This document shows positions 24,417 to 32,179 of a DNA stretch of 32,368 nucleotides, piece by piece (the stretch's first letter is position 1; every line of letters begins with the position of its first letter). Source of the DNA: Vibrio albus. Lineage in GTDB: Bacteria > Pseudomonadota > Gammaproteobacteria > Enterobacterales > Vibrionaceae. Below the pieces are notes generated by a model. That model saw only the letters and a list, made by a program, of their open reading frames with translations. It was not told the DNA's origin and made no database searches. Both the position numbers and the translations under genes were made by a program. The DNA is taken from NCBI RefSeq assembly GCF_003144035.1, contig NZ_QFWT01000016.1:1-32368 (forward strand). Direction: 5' to 3'.

Positions 24417-24455
24417 AAAAAAAGCCCACTAGCTTAACGGTAAGCAGCGGGCTTA
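24417..24455 (-). terminator. gppA operon terminator
   Basis: On the minus strand, a long stem with small bulges (AAGCCC.CT.GCTTA with TAAGC.AG.GGGCTT) ends in seven T. It serves the rhlB-gppA unit. On the plus strand the tail is not T-rich, so it is a weaker stop for yhhQ. The stretch 24286-24416 holds no gene. It contains AGAGACTAGA and purine/pyrimidine-rich segments that partly mirror each other. Confidence 0.85.
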
Positions 24456-24461
24456 TTATCT

Positions 24462-24489
24462 CTCTAGTCTCTAGTCTCTAGTCTCTAGC
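24462..24489. repeat. Tandem heptamer repeat overlapping the gppA stop
   Basis: Three copies of CTCTAGT and a fourth, CTCTAGC, are head to tail. On the minus strand the last copies encode the end of GppA (Ala-Arg-Asp-stop), so the reading frame runs into the array. An inverted partial copy (AGAGACTAGA) lies near 24286, about 175 bp away, at the other end of the yhhQ-gppA gap. Confidence 0.85.
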
Positions 24490-25974
24490 CTCAATAACCA
24501 ACGGCCATCCCATATCCGATTGCCGGTTCGCTTCTATTTCCAGCTCCGCATTGGTCAGCGGGTTGTTATCCAGCCAGTTGCGGGCGATCGTCAGGGTGAG
24601 CGTATCGCCAGATGCTGCTAGCTCGAATGCCGGAAGTAAGTCACTATTGCGGCGATGGCTTAGTAATACAGCCAACCGCAACAAACGCAGCAGGCGCTGT
24701 GCCGACTGGGCGGAAACAGCATGCTGCTCAGGAAGCGAAGTCAGCTGCTCACGGTATCTGCGTGCCAGTTCAGCCAAAAGGTGTTTCTGGGCACGGGTAT
24801 AACCGGGAAGATCCAGATTCTGAAGTAAGTACGCACTATGCTCGCCACCTTTCTTAAAATCGATGGTCAGTCCGATTTCATGTAGCTTGGTCACCGAGTC
24901 CAGCAGCATCAGTGCCTGAGCTTCCGGAAGCCAGCTTTCTTCTCCACACTGTTGGTAGAAGGTCTTTGCCAGATCAGCAACCTGATCCGCATAAGCTTTA
25001 TCTATCTGATAGCGGGTCTGGACGCTGTTAATGGTACGTGCACGGATATCATCCTGACGCATCTCTGCCATCATCTCATACACCATACCTTCACGCAGAG
25101 CGCCTCCGGCCAGTGTCATCGAATCAATGTCCAGCAGTTCAAAAACAGCAATCAGAATCGACAGACCACTTGGGAAAACCAGCGCCCGTTCCAGAGTCAG
25201 ACCTTCGATTTCCAGCTCTTCAAGATGAACGGTCATCATGGCCTGTTTTTGCAGTCGCTTCAGTTTGGCAAGGGTAATGACTTCATCCATACCTTGTGCC
25301 AGCATGATTTCCTGCAGCGCCTGGACAGTACCACTGGCACCTACGCAGGTATTCCAGCCAATAGTTTTATACTGTTCAAGGATAGGAGCCAGAGTGTCTT
25401 TCGCCGCGGCAATAGCATTGTCGAAGTTTTGCCGGTTCAGTTGGCGATCTTTAAAGTATTGTTCCAGCCAGGTCACACAACCCATTTTCAGGCTGGTGAG
25501 CGCCTCAGCGTCAAAGCCCTGACCGATAACCAGCTCAGTACTGGCTCCGCCGATATCCACAACCAAACGACGACCCATTCCGCCAGAGGTATGGGCAACA
25601 CCTTTATATATGGTGCCCGCTTCTTCATCTCCGGAAATCACTTCAATACGATGCCCGAGTATCTGGTTGGCTTTTTCCAGAAACACGTCAACATTAGTCG
25701 CCGTACGTAGTGTTGCGGTACCCACAATACGGATATTAGCCGCTGGAATGTCCTGTAGCCGTTCAGCAAACAGGCTCAGACAGTCCCAACCCCGCTGCAT
25801 CGCCTCTGGGCTTAGCGCGTTATGCTCATCCAGGCCTGCGGCAAGACGTACTTTACGCTTGATTTTAGCCATGGTCTGAATGCTGCCATCAATGTGGCGC
25901 ACGACCAGCATGTGAAAACTGTTCGACCCAAGGTCGATGGCTGCATATAGCGGAGATGACTCAGTCTGACTCAT
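24478..25974 (-). CDS. gppA: Guanosine-5'-triphosphate,3'-diphosphate pyrophosphatase GppA
   Basis: A 498-residue Ppx/GppA-family phosphatase (E. coli GppA 494 aa). It converts the alarmone pppGpp to ppGpp and has exopolyphosphatase activity. The actin-like fold motifs are YAAIDLGSNSFHML near the N-terminus, VVDIGGASTELV with GDEEAG before it, and GASGTVQAL. An HD-like C-terminal region covers about residues 315-498. The start was chosen at the ATG 7 nt after the rhlB stop, with AGGA upstream. An in-frame extension to 26103 lies inside rhlB and is not real. The rhlB-gppA pairing is conserved in gammaproteobacteria. Confidence 0.95.
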   Translation of the reverse strand: MSQTESSPLYAAIDLGSNSFHMLVVRHIDGSIQTMAKIKRKVRLAAGLDEHNALSPEAMQRGWDCLSLFAERLQDIPAANIRIVGTATLRTATNVDVFLEKANQILGHRIEVISGDEEAGTIYKGVAHTSGGMGRRLVVDIGGASTELVIGQGFDAEALTSLKMGCVTWLEQYFKDRQLNRQNFDNAIAAAKDTLAPILEQYKTIGWNTCVGASGTVQALQEIMLAQGMDEVITLAKLKRLQKQAMMTVHLEELEIEGLTLERALVFPSGLSILIAVFELLDIDSMTLAGGALREGMVYEMMAEMRQDDIRARTINSVQTRYQIDKAYADQVADLAKTFYQQCGEESWLPEAQALMLLDSVTKLHEIGLTIDFKKGGEHSAYLLQNLDLPGYTRAQKHLLAELARRYREQLTSLPEQHAVSAQSAQRLLRLLRLAVLLSHRRNSDLLPAFELAASGDTLTLTIARNWLDNNPLTNAELEIEANRQSDMGWPLVIEARD

Positions 25975-25981
25975 TCTGTTC

Positions 25982-27274
25982 CTACTTATTGTGCTGACGC
26001 GGTGGTCGAGAGCGACGTTGTGGTTTACGTTTGCCTGAACCACCAGTATTGGTCCTGCGTTGTGAGTTTCTGGAACGCATGCGAATTGGCGGTGGCAGAT
26101 CACTCAGAAGAGCCGATGCATCGTATTCAGAGACCGGAATGCTGTGTTCGATGTACTCTTCAATCGCTGTCAGGTTGATAGCGTACTCTTCACAGGCAAA
26201 GCTGATAGAGTGACCGCTGGCACCGGCACGGCCAGTACGACCGATACGGTGAACGTAGTCTTCGCAGTCATCAGGCAGGTCATAGTTAAATACGTGTGTT
26301 ACCTGAGGGATATGCAGGCCTCGTGCCGCGACATCAGTAGCAACCAGTATATCCAACTCACCTTTAGTAAACTGCTCCAGGATGCGTTCACGTTTTTTCT
26401 GTGGTACATCTCCGGTCAGCAGGCCAACACGATGTCCGTCAGCGGCAAGGTGTCCCCAGATGTCGTCACATTTATACTTGGTATTCGCAAAAATAATGGC
26501 GCGATCCGGCCACTCTTCCTCGATTAGGGTCTGCAAAAGAGACATTTTATGTTCGTTGGACGGGTAGAACAGCTCTTCTTTAATTCTGTGTCCGGTTTTT
26601 TGTTCCGGCTCAACAACAACATGTTCTGGGTTATGCATGTGCTCAAATGCCAGTTCCTGTACGCGGTAGGACAACGTTGCAGAGAACAGCATGTTCAGAC
26701 GATCTTTTGGCTCCGGCATACGGCGGAACAGGAAGCGGATGTCTTTAATAAAGCCAAGGTCAAACATGCGGTCAGCTTCATCCAGCACCACAGCCTGAAT
26801 ATGATTCAGGTTAAAGACCTTTTGCTTATAGAAGTCGATGATGCGGCCTGTAGTACCAATCAGAATATCAACGCCACTTTCCAGCTTAGCCAGCTGCTTA
26901 TCGTAGCTTTCTCCACCATAGGCCAGTGCAGCCTTGATGCCGGTACTGGCAATCAAGCATTCAGCATCGTTATAGATTTGAATAGCCAGTTCCCGGGTCG
27001 GTGCCATAATAATGGCCCGTGGTTGGGTCTTTTTACGGCCTTCAGGAGCCGGGGTATTCAGTAAATGGTTAAAGGTAGCAGTAAGAAACGCGAGAGTTTT
27101 ACCAGTGCCCGTTTGGGCCTGGCCTGCAATGTCTTGGCCGGTGAGCAGTACCGGCAACGCCAAGGCTTGGATAGGAGTACAGTATTCGAAACCTTTTTTT
27201 TCCAATCCTTCAATGACTTGCGGGTGTAAATCGAAGTCGGCGAATTTTTGCTCTGTGATATGGGTCTTCTTCAT
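25982..27274 (-). CDS. rhlB: ATP-dependent RNA helicase RhlB
   Basis: A 430-residue DEAD-box helicase (E. coli 421 aa), the RNA-unwinding part of the RNase E degradosome. Motifs in order: the Q-motif region FEYCTPIQALALP, AQTGTGKT, PTRELAIQ, VLDEADRM, FSATLS, ATDVAARG and HRIGRTGRAG. The C-terminal tail is basic and rich in Arg, Ser and Gln (about residues 395-430), typical of RhlB. It is divergent from trxA, as in E. coli, and is followed 7 nt later by gppA. No strong Shine-Dalgarno precedes the ATG. Confidence 0.97.
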   Translation of the reverse strand: MKKTHITEQKFADFDLHPQVIEGLEKKGFEYCTPIQALALPVLLTGQDIAGQAQTGTGKTLAFLTATFNHLLNTPAPEGRKKTQPRAIIMAPTRELAIQIYNDAECLIASTGIKAALAYGGESYDKQLAKLESGVDILIGTTGRIIDFYKQKVFNLNHIQAVVLDEADRMFDLGFIKDIRFLFRRMPEPKDRLNMLFSATLSYRVQELAFEHMHNPEHVVVEPEQKTGHRIKEELFYPSNEHKMSLLQTLIEEEWPDRAIIFANTKYKCDDIWGHLAADGHRVGLLTGDVPQKKRERILEQFTKGELDILVATDVAARGLHIPQVTHVFNYDLPDDCEDYVHRIGRTGRAGASGHSISFACEEYAINLTAIEEYIEHSIPVSEYDASALLSDLPPPIRMRSRNSQRRTNTGGSGKRKPQRRSRPPRQHNK

Positions 27275-27484
27275 TGGTATAGAATATCAGCTAAGGGTTG
27301 CAATACGGAAGCAAATCCAGTCCAATAGGGAATCTATTTTCTGGTTTTTACTCAACGAAAATACAAAATCGCATATATATTAGCCACATTGATGAAGTTC
27401 TGTGAGTTATTATGGCCATTGTTTGGCCGGTGTCGTAGATATTTTCGTCCAACCAGTATTTGATAACACACATTGGAGTGGAAG

Positions 27485-27811
27485 ATGAGTGATAAAATTG
27501 TGCAGCTTTCTGATGAAGGTTTCGAAAACGACGTAATCAATGCTGCGGGTCCTGTTCTGGTTGATTTCTGGGCGGAATGGTGTGGTCCATGTAAAATGAT
27601 TGCGCCGATTCTGGACGAAATTGCAGAAGAGTACGAAGGCAAACTCACTATCGGTAAACTGAATATTGACCAGAATGCGGGCACACCACCTAAATTTGGT
27701 ATTCGTGGCATTCCAACACTGCTTCTTTTTAAAGATGGTAGTGTGGCAGCAACGAAAGTTGGTGCACTGTCCAAGACTCAGTTGAAAGAGTTTTTGGATG
27801 CTAACCTGTAA
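27485..27811 (+). CDS. trxA: Thioredoxin 1
   Basis: A 108-residue cytoplasmic dithiol-disulfide oxidoreductase (E. coli 109 aa). The active site WCGPC is at W32-C36, with the cis-proline loop RGIPTLLLF following. It donates electrons to ribonucleotide reductase, methionine sulfoxide reductase and PAPS reductase. The start is the ATG with GGAG upstream, giving MSDKIVQLSD. An ATG four codons earlier overlaps that site and is less likely. It lies between rhlB and rho, the standard order. Confidence 0.98.
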   Translation: MSDKIVQLSDEGFENDVINAAGPVLVDFWAEWCGPCKMIAPILDEIAEEYEGKLTIGKLNIDQNAGTPPKFGIRGIPTLLLFKDGSVAATKVGALSKTQLKEFLDANL

Positions 27812-27836
27812 TAAGATGGTTAACGAATAGGAAGAT

Positions 27837-27874
27837 AAACCGTGCACACTGAAAAATGCGCGGTTTTGTTTTTT
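27837..27874 (+). terminator. trxA intrinsic terminator
   Basis: A 10-bp stem (27837-27846 with 27857-27866, one T-G pair) with a 10-nt loop is followed by TGTTTTTT. Confidence 0.88.
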
Positions 27875-27885
27875 ACAAAACTAGA

Positions 27886-27960
27886 CTAGGCTTGTTTTTA
27901 GTGCTAGTTTATCGCACGTTAAATATACAACTGTTCATTTCTTGGTCGAGCCTAGACCAA
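27886..27960 (+). promoter_or_regulatory. rho leader with competing hairpins
   Basis: A perfect hairpin, TTGGTC (27942-27947) with GACCAA (27955-27960), exposes the loop GAGCCTA. That loop plus the next base can instead pair over 8 bp with CTAGGCTT at 27886-27893. No T-run follows. rho is autoregulated in E. coli through its leader. Whether this structure takes part is inference. Confidence 0.45.
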
Positions 27961-28023
27961 CAATATTCTTAACTAACACATACAGATCCTATTTTGACTA
28001 CAAAAGCTAAAGTATCCACCACT

Positions 28024-29283
28024 ATGAATCTGACTGAACTGAAGAACAAGCCTGTTTCCGAGCTTGTGAAACTTGGCGAGAGCCTAGGTCTGGAAAACCT
28101 TGCCCGTCTACGTAAGCAAGACATTATCTTCTCCATTCTGAAAGCTCACGCCAAAAGTGGTGAAGACATTTTCGGTGACGGTGTTCTGGAAATTCTGCAA
28201 GACGGTTTTGGCTTCCTGCGCAGTGCGGATAGTTCTTATCTTGCCGGTCCTGACGACATTTATGTCTCTCCAAGCCAAATTCGTCGTTTTAACCTCCGTA
28301 CCGGTGATTCCATTGCCGGGAAAATCCGACCACCTAAAGATGGTGAACGTTATTTTGCGTTGTTGAAAGTTAACACTGTTAATGACGACAAGCCTGATAA
28401 CGCCCGGAATAAGATCTTATTTGAAAACCTGACTCCGTTGCATGCCAATGAGCGTATGACAATGGAACGTGGTAACGGCTCGACAGAAGATATCACTGCC
28501 CGGGTTCTGGATCTGGCTTCGCCGATTGGTAAAGGTCAGCGTGGCCTGATTGTGGCACCGCCTAAAGCGGGTAAAACGATGCTGCTGCAAAACATTGCAC
28601 AGAGCATTGCCTATAATCATCCTGAGTGTGAACTGATGGTTCTGCTTATCGATGAACGTCCGGAAGAAGTAACCGAGATGCAGCGTTTGGTAAAAGGTGA
28701 AGTGATTGCTTCTACCTTTGATGAGCCAGCATCGCGTCACGTTCAGGTGGCAGAGATGGTTATCGAAAAAGCCAAGCGTCTGGTTGAGCATAAGAAAGAC
28801 GTTGTTATTCTGCTTGACTCCATCACCCGTCTGGCTCGTGCATATAACACCGTTGTTCCTTCCTCTGGTAAGGTCCTGACCGGTGGTGTGGATGCGAATG
28901 CTCTGCATCGTCCGAAGCGTTTCTTTGGTGCGGCACGTAATGTAGAAGAGGGCGGCAGCCTGACTATCATCGCAACGGCACTGGTTGATACCGGTTCTAA
29001 GATGGATGAAGTTATCTACGAAGAGTTCAAGGGTACAGGTAACATGGAACTGCATCTGAACCGTAAGATTGCTGAAAAACGCGTTTTCCCTGCCATTGAT
29101 TTCAACCGTTCCGGTACTCGTCGTGAAGAACTACTGACCAAAGCAGACGAGCTACAGAAGATGTGGATCCTGCGTAAGATTGTTCACCCTATGGGCGAAA
29201 TCGATGCGATGGAATTCCTAATCGACAAGCTGGCGATGACCAAAACGAACGATGAATTCTTTGACGCGATGCGCCGTCAGTAA
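28024..29283 (+). CDS. rho: Transcription termination factor Rho
   Basis: A 419-residue hexameric RNA-dependent ATPase, the same length as E. coli Rho and very similar throughout. The N-terminal helical and cold-shock-like RNA-binding domain includes GDGVLEILQDGFGFLRS and the primary-site text DDIYVSPSQIRRF. The ATPase domain has the P-loop APPKAGKT (about residues 178-185), LLIDERPEEVTEM, the Q-loop/secondary-site segments, and the R-loop GGVDANALHRPKRFFGAARN. The start was chosen at MNLTELKNKP. A TTG 30 bp upstream is in frame but adds ten residues absent in relatives. No strong ribosome site is visible. Confidence 0.98.
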   Translation: MNLTELKNKPVSELVKLGESLGLENLARLRKQDIIFSILKAHAKSGEDIFGDGVLEILQDGFGFLRSADSSYLAGPDDIYVSPSQIRRFNLRTGDSIAGKIRPPKDGERYFALLKVNTVNDDKPDNARNKILFENLTPLHANERMTMERGNGSTEDITARVLDLASPIGKGQRGLIVAPPKAGKTMLLQNIAQSIAYNHPECELMVLLIDERPEEVTEMQRLVKGEVIASTFDEPASRHVQVAEMVIEKAKRLVEHKKDVVILLDSITRLARAYNTVVPSSGKVLTGGVDANALHRPKRFFGAARNVEEGGSLTIIATALVDTGSKMDEVIYEEFKGTGNMELHLNRKIAEKRVFPAIDFNRSGTRREELLTKADELQKMWILRKIVHPMGEIDAMEFLIDKLAMTKTNDEFFDAMRRQ

Positions 29284-29308
29284 CGGTTCATCCCTCTGAT
29301 AAATATTT

Positions 29309-29345
29309 AAAACGCCACCCTCGTTTAGGGTGGCGTTTTTGTTAT
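29309..29345 (+). terminator. rho intrinsic terminator
   Basis: A 13-bp GC-rich perfect stem (29309-29321 with 29327-29339), a CGTTT loop, and a T-run overlapping the 3' arm. Confidence 0.92.
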
Positions 29346-29412
29346 ACTCAAAAAAATCTAAATAAGAATCGATCCGGATAACCCATTACTTCGGGGAGCA
29401 GTTAGAGAAACA

Positions 29413-30885
29413 ATGGCGGCAGAATTTAAAGACTTGCGAGATTTTATTGCGTACCTAGAAGAGAAAGGTCAGCTAAAACGCATTACTCATCCGATAGACC
29501 CGCAGTATGAAATGGTCGAGATCAGCGACCGTGTTCTTCGGGCCGGTGGCCCGGCTTTATTGTTTGAAAACCCGGTTGGTTACGATATGCCGGTATTAAC
29601 CAACCTGTTTGGTACCGAAGAACGGGTTGCGCTTGGTATGGGACGCAGTGAAGTATCCGAGCTGAGAGAAGTCGGCAAGCTGCTCGCTTATCTGAAAGAG
29701 CCTGAGCCGCCGAAAGGTTTTCGGGACGCAATGGGTAAGATCCCTGTGTTTAAACAAGTGCTGAATATGCCTACCAAACGGTTAAGAAAAGCACCTTGCC
29801 AGCAGGTTGTCTGGGAGGGAGAGCAGGTTGATTTGGATAAGCTGCCTGTCATGAGTTGCTGGGCAGAAGATGTTGCTCCTCTGCTGACCTGGGGACTGAC
29901 CATTACTAAAGGGCCGAATAAAAACCGACAGAATCTTGGGATCTACCGTCAGCAGAAACTGGGCAAGAACACAATTATCATGCGCTGGCTTGCTCACCGG
30001 GGTGGGGCTTTGGATCTGCAGGACTGGATGGAAACCAATCCGGGAGAGCCATTCCCGGTTTCGGTCGCCTTTGGTGCCGATCCCGCTACGATTCTCGGCG
30101 CGGTTACACCTGTACCCGATACTATGTCGGAATATGCGTTTGCCGGATTACTGCGTGGTAGCAAAACCGAGGTAGTAAAATCGGTCAGCAATGATTTAGA
30201 AGTGCCGGCGGGCGCAGAAATTGTTCTGGAAGGGTATATCGATCCAGATGAATTTGCCGAAGAAGGCCCCTATGGTGACCATACCGGGTACTACAATGAA
30301 GCGGAAATGCATCGGGTATTTACTGTCACCCACATTACTATGCGTAAAAATCCTATCTATCACAGTACCTATACTGGAAGGCCGCCGGATGAACCTGCGG
30401 TACTCGGGGTTGCCCTGAATGAAGTTTTTGTGCCTATACTTCAGAAACAGTTTCCGGAAATTGTAGATTTTTATCTCCCGCCGGAAGGGTGTTCTTACCG
30501 CATGGCCGTTGTCACCATGAAAAAACAGTATCCAGGACATGCTAAACGAGTCATGATGGGAGTGTGGTCATTCCTGCGTCAGTTTATGTATACCAAGTTT
30601 GTGATTGTCTGCGATGAGGATGTAAATGCCCGAGACTGGAATGATGTTATCTGGGCGATTACTACCCGTATGGATCCAGCTCGGGATACGGTGATGATTG
30701 AAAATACACCGATAGATTCTCTAGATTTTGCATCACCAGTGGTCGGGCTGGGATCCAAAATGGGACTGGATGCTACGAATAAGTGGCAGGGTGAAACAGC
30801 CAGAGAGTGGGGACGCCCTATCCACAAAGACCCGGAACTCGTCGCTAAAGTTGACGCCATATGGGATGAACTGAATATATTATAA
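29413..30885 (+). CDS. ubiD: 4-hydroxy-3-polyprenylbenzoate decarboxylase UbiD
   Basis: A 490-residue prenyl-FMN-dependent decarboxylase of ubiquinone synthesis (E. coli 497 aa). The UbiD fold is recognised by KNRQNLGIYRQQ, MRWLAHRGGALD, VSVAFGADPA, the active-site segment EGPYGDHTGYYN with its glutamate, HSTYTGRPPDEP and the C-terminal GLDATNKW. It depends on the flavin prenyltransferase UbiX, which is not in this window. GGGAG lies somewhat far (about 13 nt) from the ATG. fre follows after 96 bp, an arrangement kept in many gammaproteobacteria. Confidence 0.97.
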   Translation: MAAEFKDLRDFIAYLEEKGQLKRITHPIDPQYEMVEISDRVLRAGGPALLFENPVGYDMPVLTNLFGTEERVALGMGRSEVSELREVGKLLAYLKEPEPPKGFRDAMGKIPVFKQVLNMPTKRLRKAPCQQVVWEGEQVDLDKLPVMSCWAEDVAPLLTWGLTITKGPNKNRQNLGIYRQQKLGKNTIIMRWLAHRGGALDLQDWMETNPGEPFPVSVAFGADPATILGAVTPVPDTMSEYAFAGLLRGSKTEVVKSVSNDLEVPAGAEIVLEGYIDPDEFAEEGPYGDHTGYYNEAEMHRVFTVTHITMRKNPIYHSTYTGRPPDEPAVLGVALNEVFVPILQKQFPEIVDFYLPPEGCSYRMAVVTMKKQYPGHAKRVMMGVWSFLRQFMYTKFVIVCDEDVNARDWNDVIWAITTRMDPARDTVMIENTPIDSLDFASPVVGLGSKMGLDATNKWQGETAREWGRPIHKDPELVAKVDAIWDELNIL

Positions 30886-30981
30886 TCTTGAGAGAGGGTA
30901 GTGTAAGAATATGATGCTCAACACTTATAACGTTTCCATTACTGCCCTTATATTAACCCTTTCCCGATAGAGAAGAGGAAA

Positions 30982-31692
30982 ATGACTATAAAGTGCCAAG
31001 TAAAGTCTATTGAGCCTTTGGCTTGTAATACACATAAAATACTCCTGCATCCAGAAACGCCAGTTTCCTTTAAGCCTGGCCAGTACCTATTGGTGGTCAT
31101 GGGGGAAAAAGATAAGCGTCCGTTTTCCATTGCCAGCAGTCCGTGCCGTCATCAGGGAGAGCTGGAGCTGCATATCGGTGCCGCAGAAGAGAACGCGTAT
31201 GCTTTGGAAGTGGTTGCTGCCATGCGCGATGCCTTAAATAACCACTCCTATATTCAGATAGAAGCTCCAAATGGAGAAGCCTGGCTGCAGGAAAGTGACC
31301 GCCCGCTGCTGCTGATTGCCGGAGGCACTGGCTTCAGTTATGTGCGTTCTATGTTGGATCACTGTATTGCGCAGAATGTACAAAAACCGATATATCTGTA
31401 CTGGGGCGCAAAAACGGAATGTCAGCTTTATGCTTTTCAGGAAATGCAACAAATTGCTGATAAGCATCAGCATATCCATTTTGTACCGGTAGTTGAGTCA
31501 GCGCCTGCAGACTGGTCAGGCAAAGTTGGTAATGTACTTAACGCAGTAAAAGATGATTTTGCGTCATTAGAAGAGTTTGATATCTATATTGCCGGTCGAT
31601 TTGAGATGGCTGGTGCTGCTCGTGAGCAGTTTGTGGAGCAAAAAGCAGCGAAACGTGATCGCATGTTTGCTGATGCTTACGCATTTATTTAG
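30982..31692 (+). CDS. fre: NAD(P)H-flavin reductase Fre
   Basis: A 236-residue oxidoreductase (E. coli Fre 233 aa) that reduces free FMN, FAD or riboflavin with NAD(P)H. It is related to LuxG of luminous vibrios. The flavin-binding motif RPFSIASSP lies in the N-terminal beta-barrel (about residue 46), and the nucleotide-binding motif IAGGTGFSYVRSM is at about residue 112. The C-terminal tail ends DRMFADAYAFI. AGAGGA precedes the ATG. It is downstream of ubiD, perhaps co-transcribed, and ends at a clear terminator. Confidence 0.96.
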   Translation: MTIKCQVKSIEPLACNTHKILLHPETPVSFKPGQYLLVVMGEKDKRPFSIASSPCRHQGELELHIGAAEENAYALEVVAAMRDALNNHSYIQIEAPNGEAWLQESDRPLLLIAGGTGFSYVRSMLDHCIAQNVQKPIYLYWGAKTECQLYAFQEMQQIADKHQHIHFVPVVESAPADWSGKVGNVLNAVKDDFASLEEFDIYIAGRFEMAGAAREQFVEQKAAKRDRMFADAYAFI

Positions 31693-31716
31693 TTAATTAG
31701 GTCATGCCTATAGTAG

Positions 31717-31745
31717 AAAAGAGGGCAGAATAGCCCTCTTTTTAA
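31717..31745 (+). terminator. fre intrinsic terminator
   Basis: A 10-bp stem (31717-31726 with 31733-31742), an AGAATA loop and a T-run. It isolates fre from the rRNA promoters. Confidence 0.92.
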
Positions 31746-31779
31746 ACATATCGATGGAATAATCAGCACTTAAACAGAA

Positions 31780-31839
31780 AAATCATTTTTTTCCCAAAAA
31801 TGAGTTGCCAAGCTGAAACATCTCTCTATAATGCCGCCT
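31780..31839 (+). promoter_or_regulatory. rRNA promoter P1 with UP element
   Basis: An A/T-rich UP-like stretch (about 31780-31800) precedes TTGCCA (31805-31810). A 16-bp spacer follows, then TATAAT (31827-31832) and a GC-rich discriminator, GCCGCC. The GC-rich discriminator and 16-bp spacer are typical of growth-rate- and ppGpp-controlled rrn promoters. Confidence 0.85.
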
Positions 31840-31921
31840 CACTGACACGGCAGAGCTCACAAGGCTTCAGCCAAGAGTCAGTCAGGACGAAAGCTTCTGA
31901 GAAATAAAATTGAAAAAGTGT

Positions 31922-31957
31922 TTGACACTGACAGTTATCTCGCTAGAATGCACGTCC
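31922..31957 (+). promoter_or_regulatory. rRNA promoter P2
   Basis: A consensus TTGACA (31922-31927), a 16-bp spacer and TAGAAT (31944-31949), followed by GCACGTCCGC. It lies about 117 bp after P1, the usual tandem arrangement. Confidence 0.85.
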
Positions 31958-31981
31958 GCTTTGAGGAAAACTTCAAAGCAA

Positions 31982-32179
31982 CGCTCTTTAACAATTTAAA
32001 CCTATCAATCTGTGTGGGCACTCGTTGATGATAATCAAAAGATTTATCAATGAACTGAGTGACCAAACGATACTTTCTTTATAGAGAGTTCGGCACAGTC
32101 AATTCACAGTCACTATTCGCAAGAATAGGGAATGTAATCAGTATTCATTGAGCCGATGCCTAGGCATCACAAAAACTTT
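31982..32179 (+). other. 16S leader with boxA antitermination site
   Basis: GCTCTTTAACAATTTA (31983-31998) matches the rrn boxA bound by NusB/S10. It is followed by CTGTGTGGGCACTC, as in the E. coli leader. This part of the transcript is removed by RNase III and other RNases. Confidence 0.88.

Noticed and set aside
24952..25710. 252-residue plus-strand open frame opposite gppA
   Set aside because: It is antisense to a well-conserved gene, lacks a ribosome site and has no recognisable domain.
28417..29055. 212-residue minus-strand open frame opposite rho
   Set aside because: It is a shadow of the highly conserved rho gene, with no start signals.
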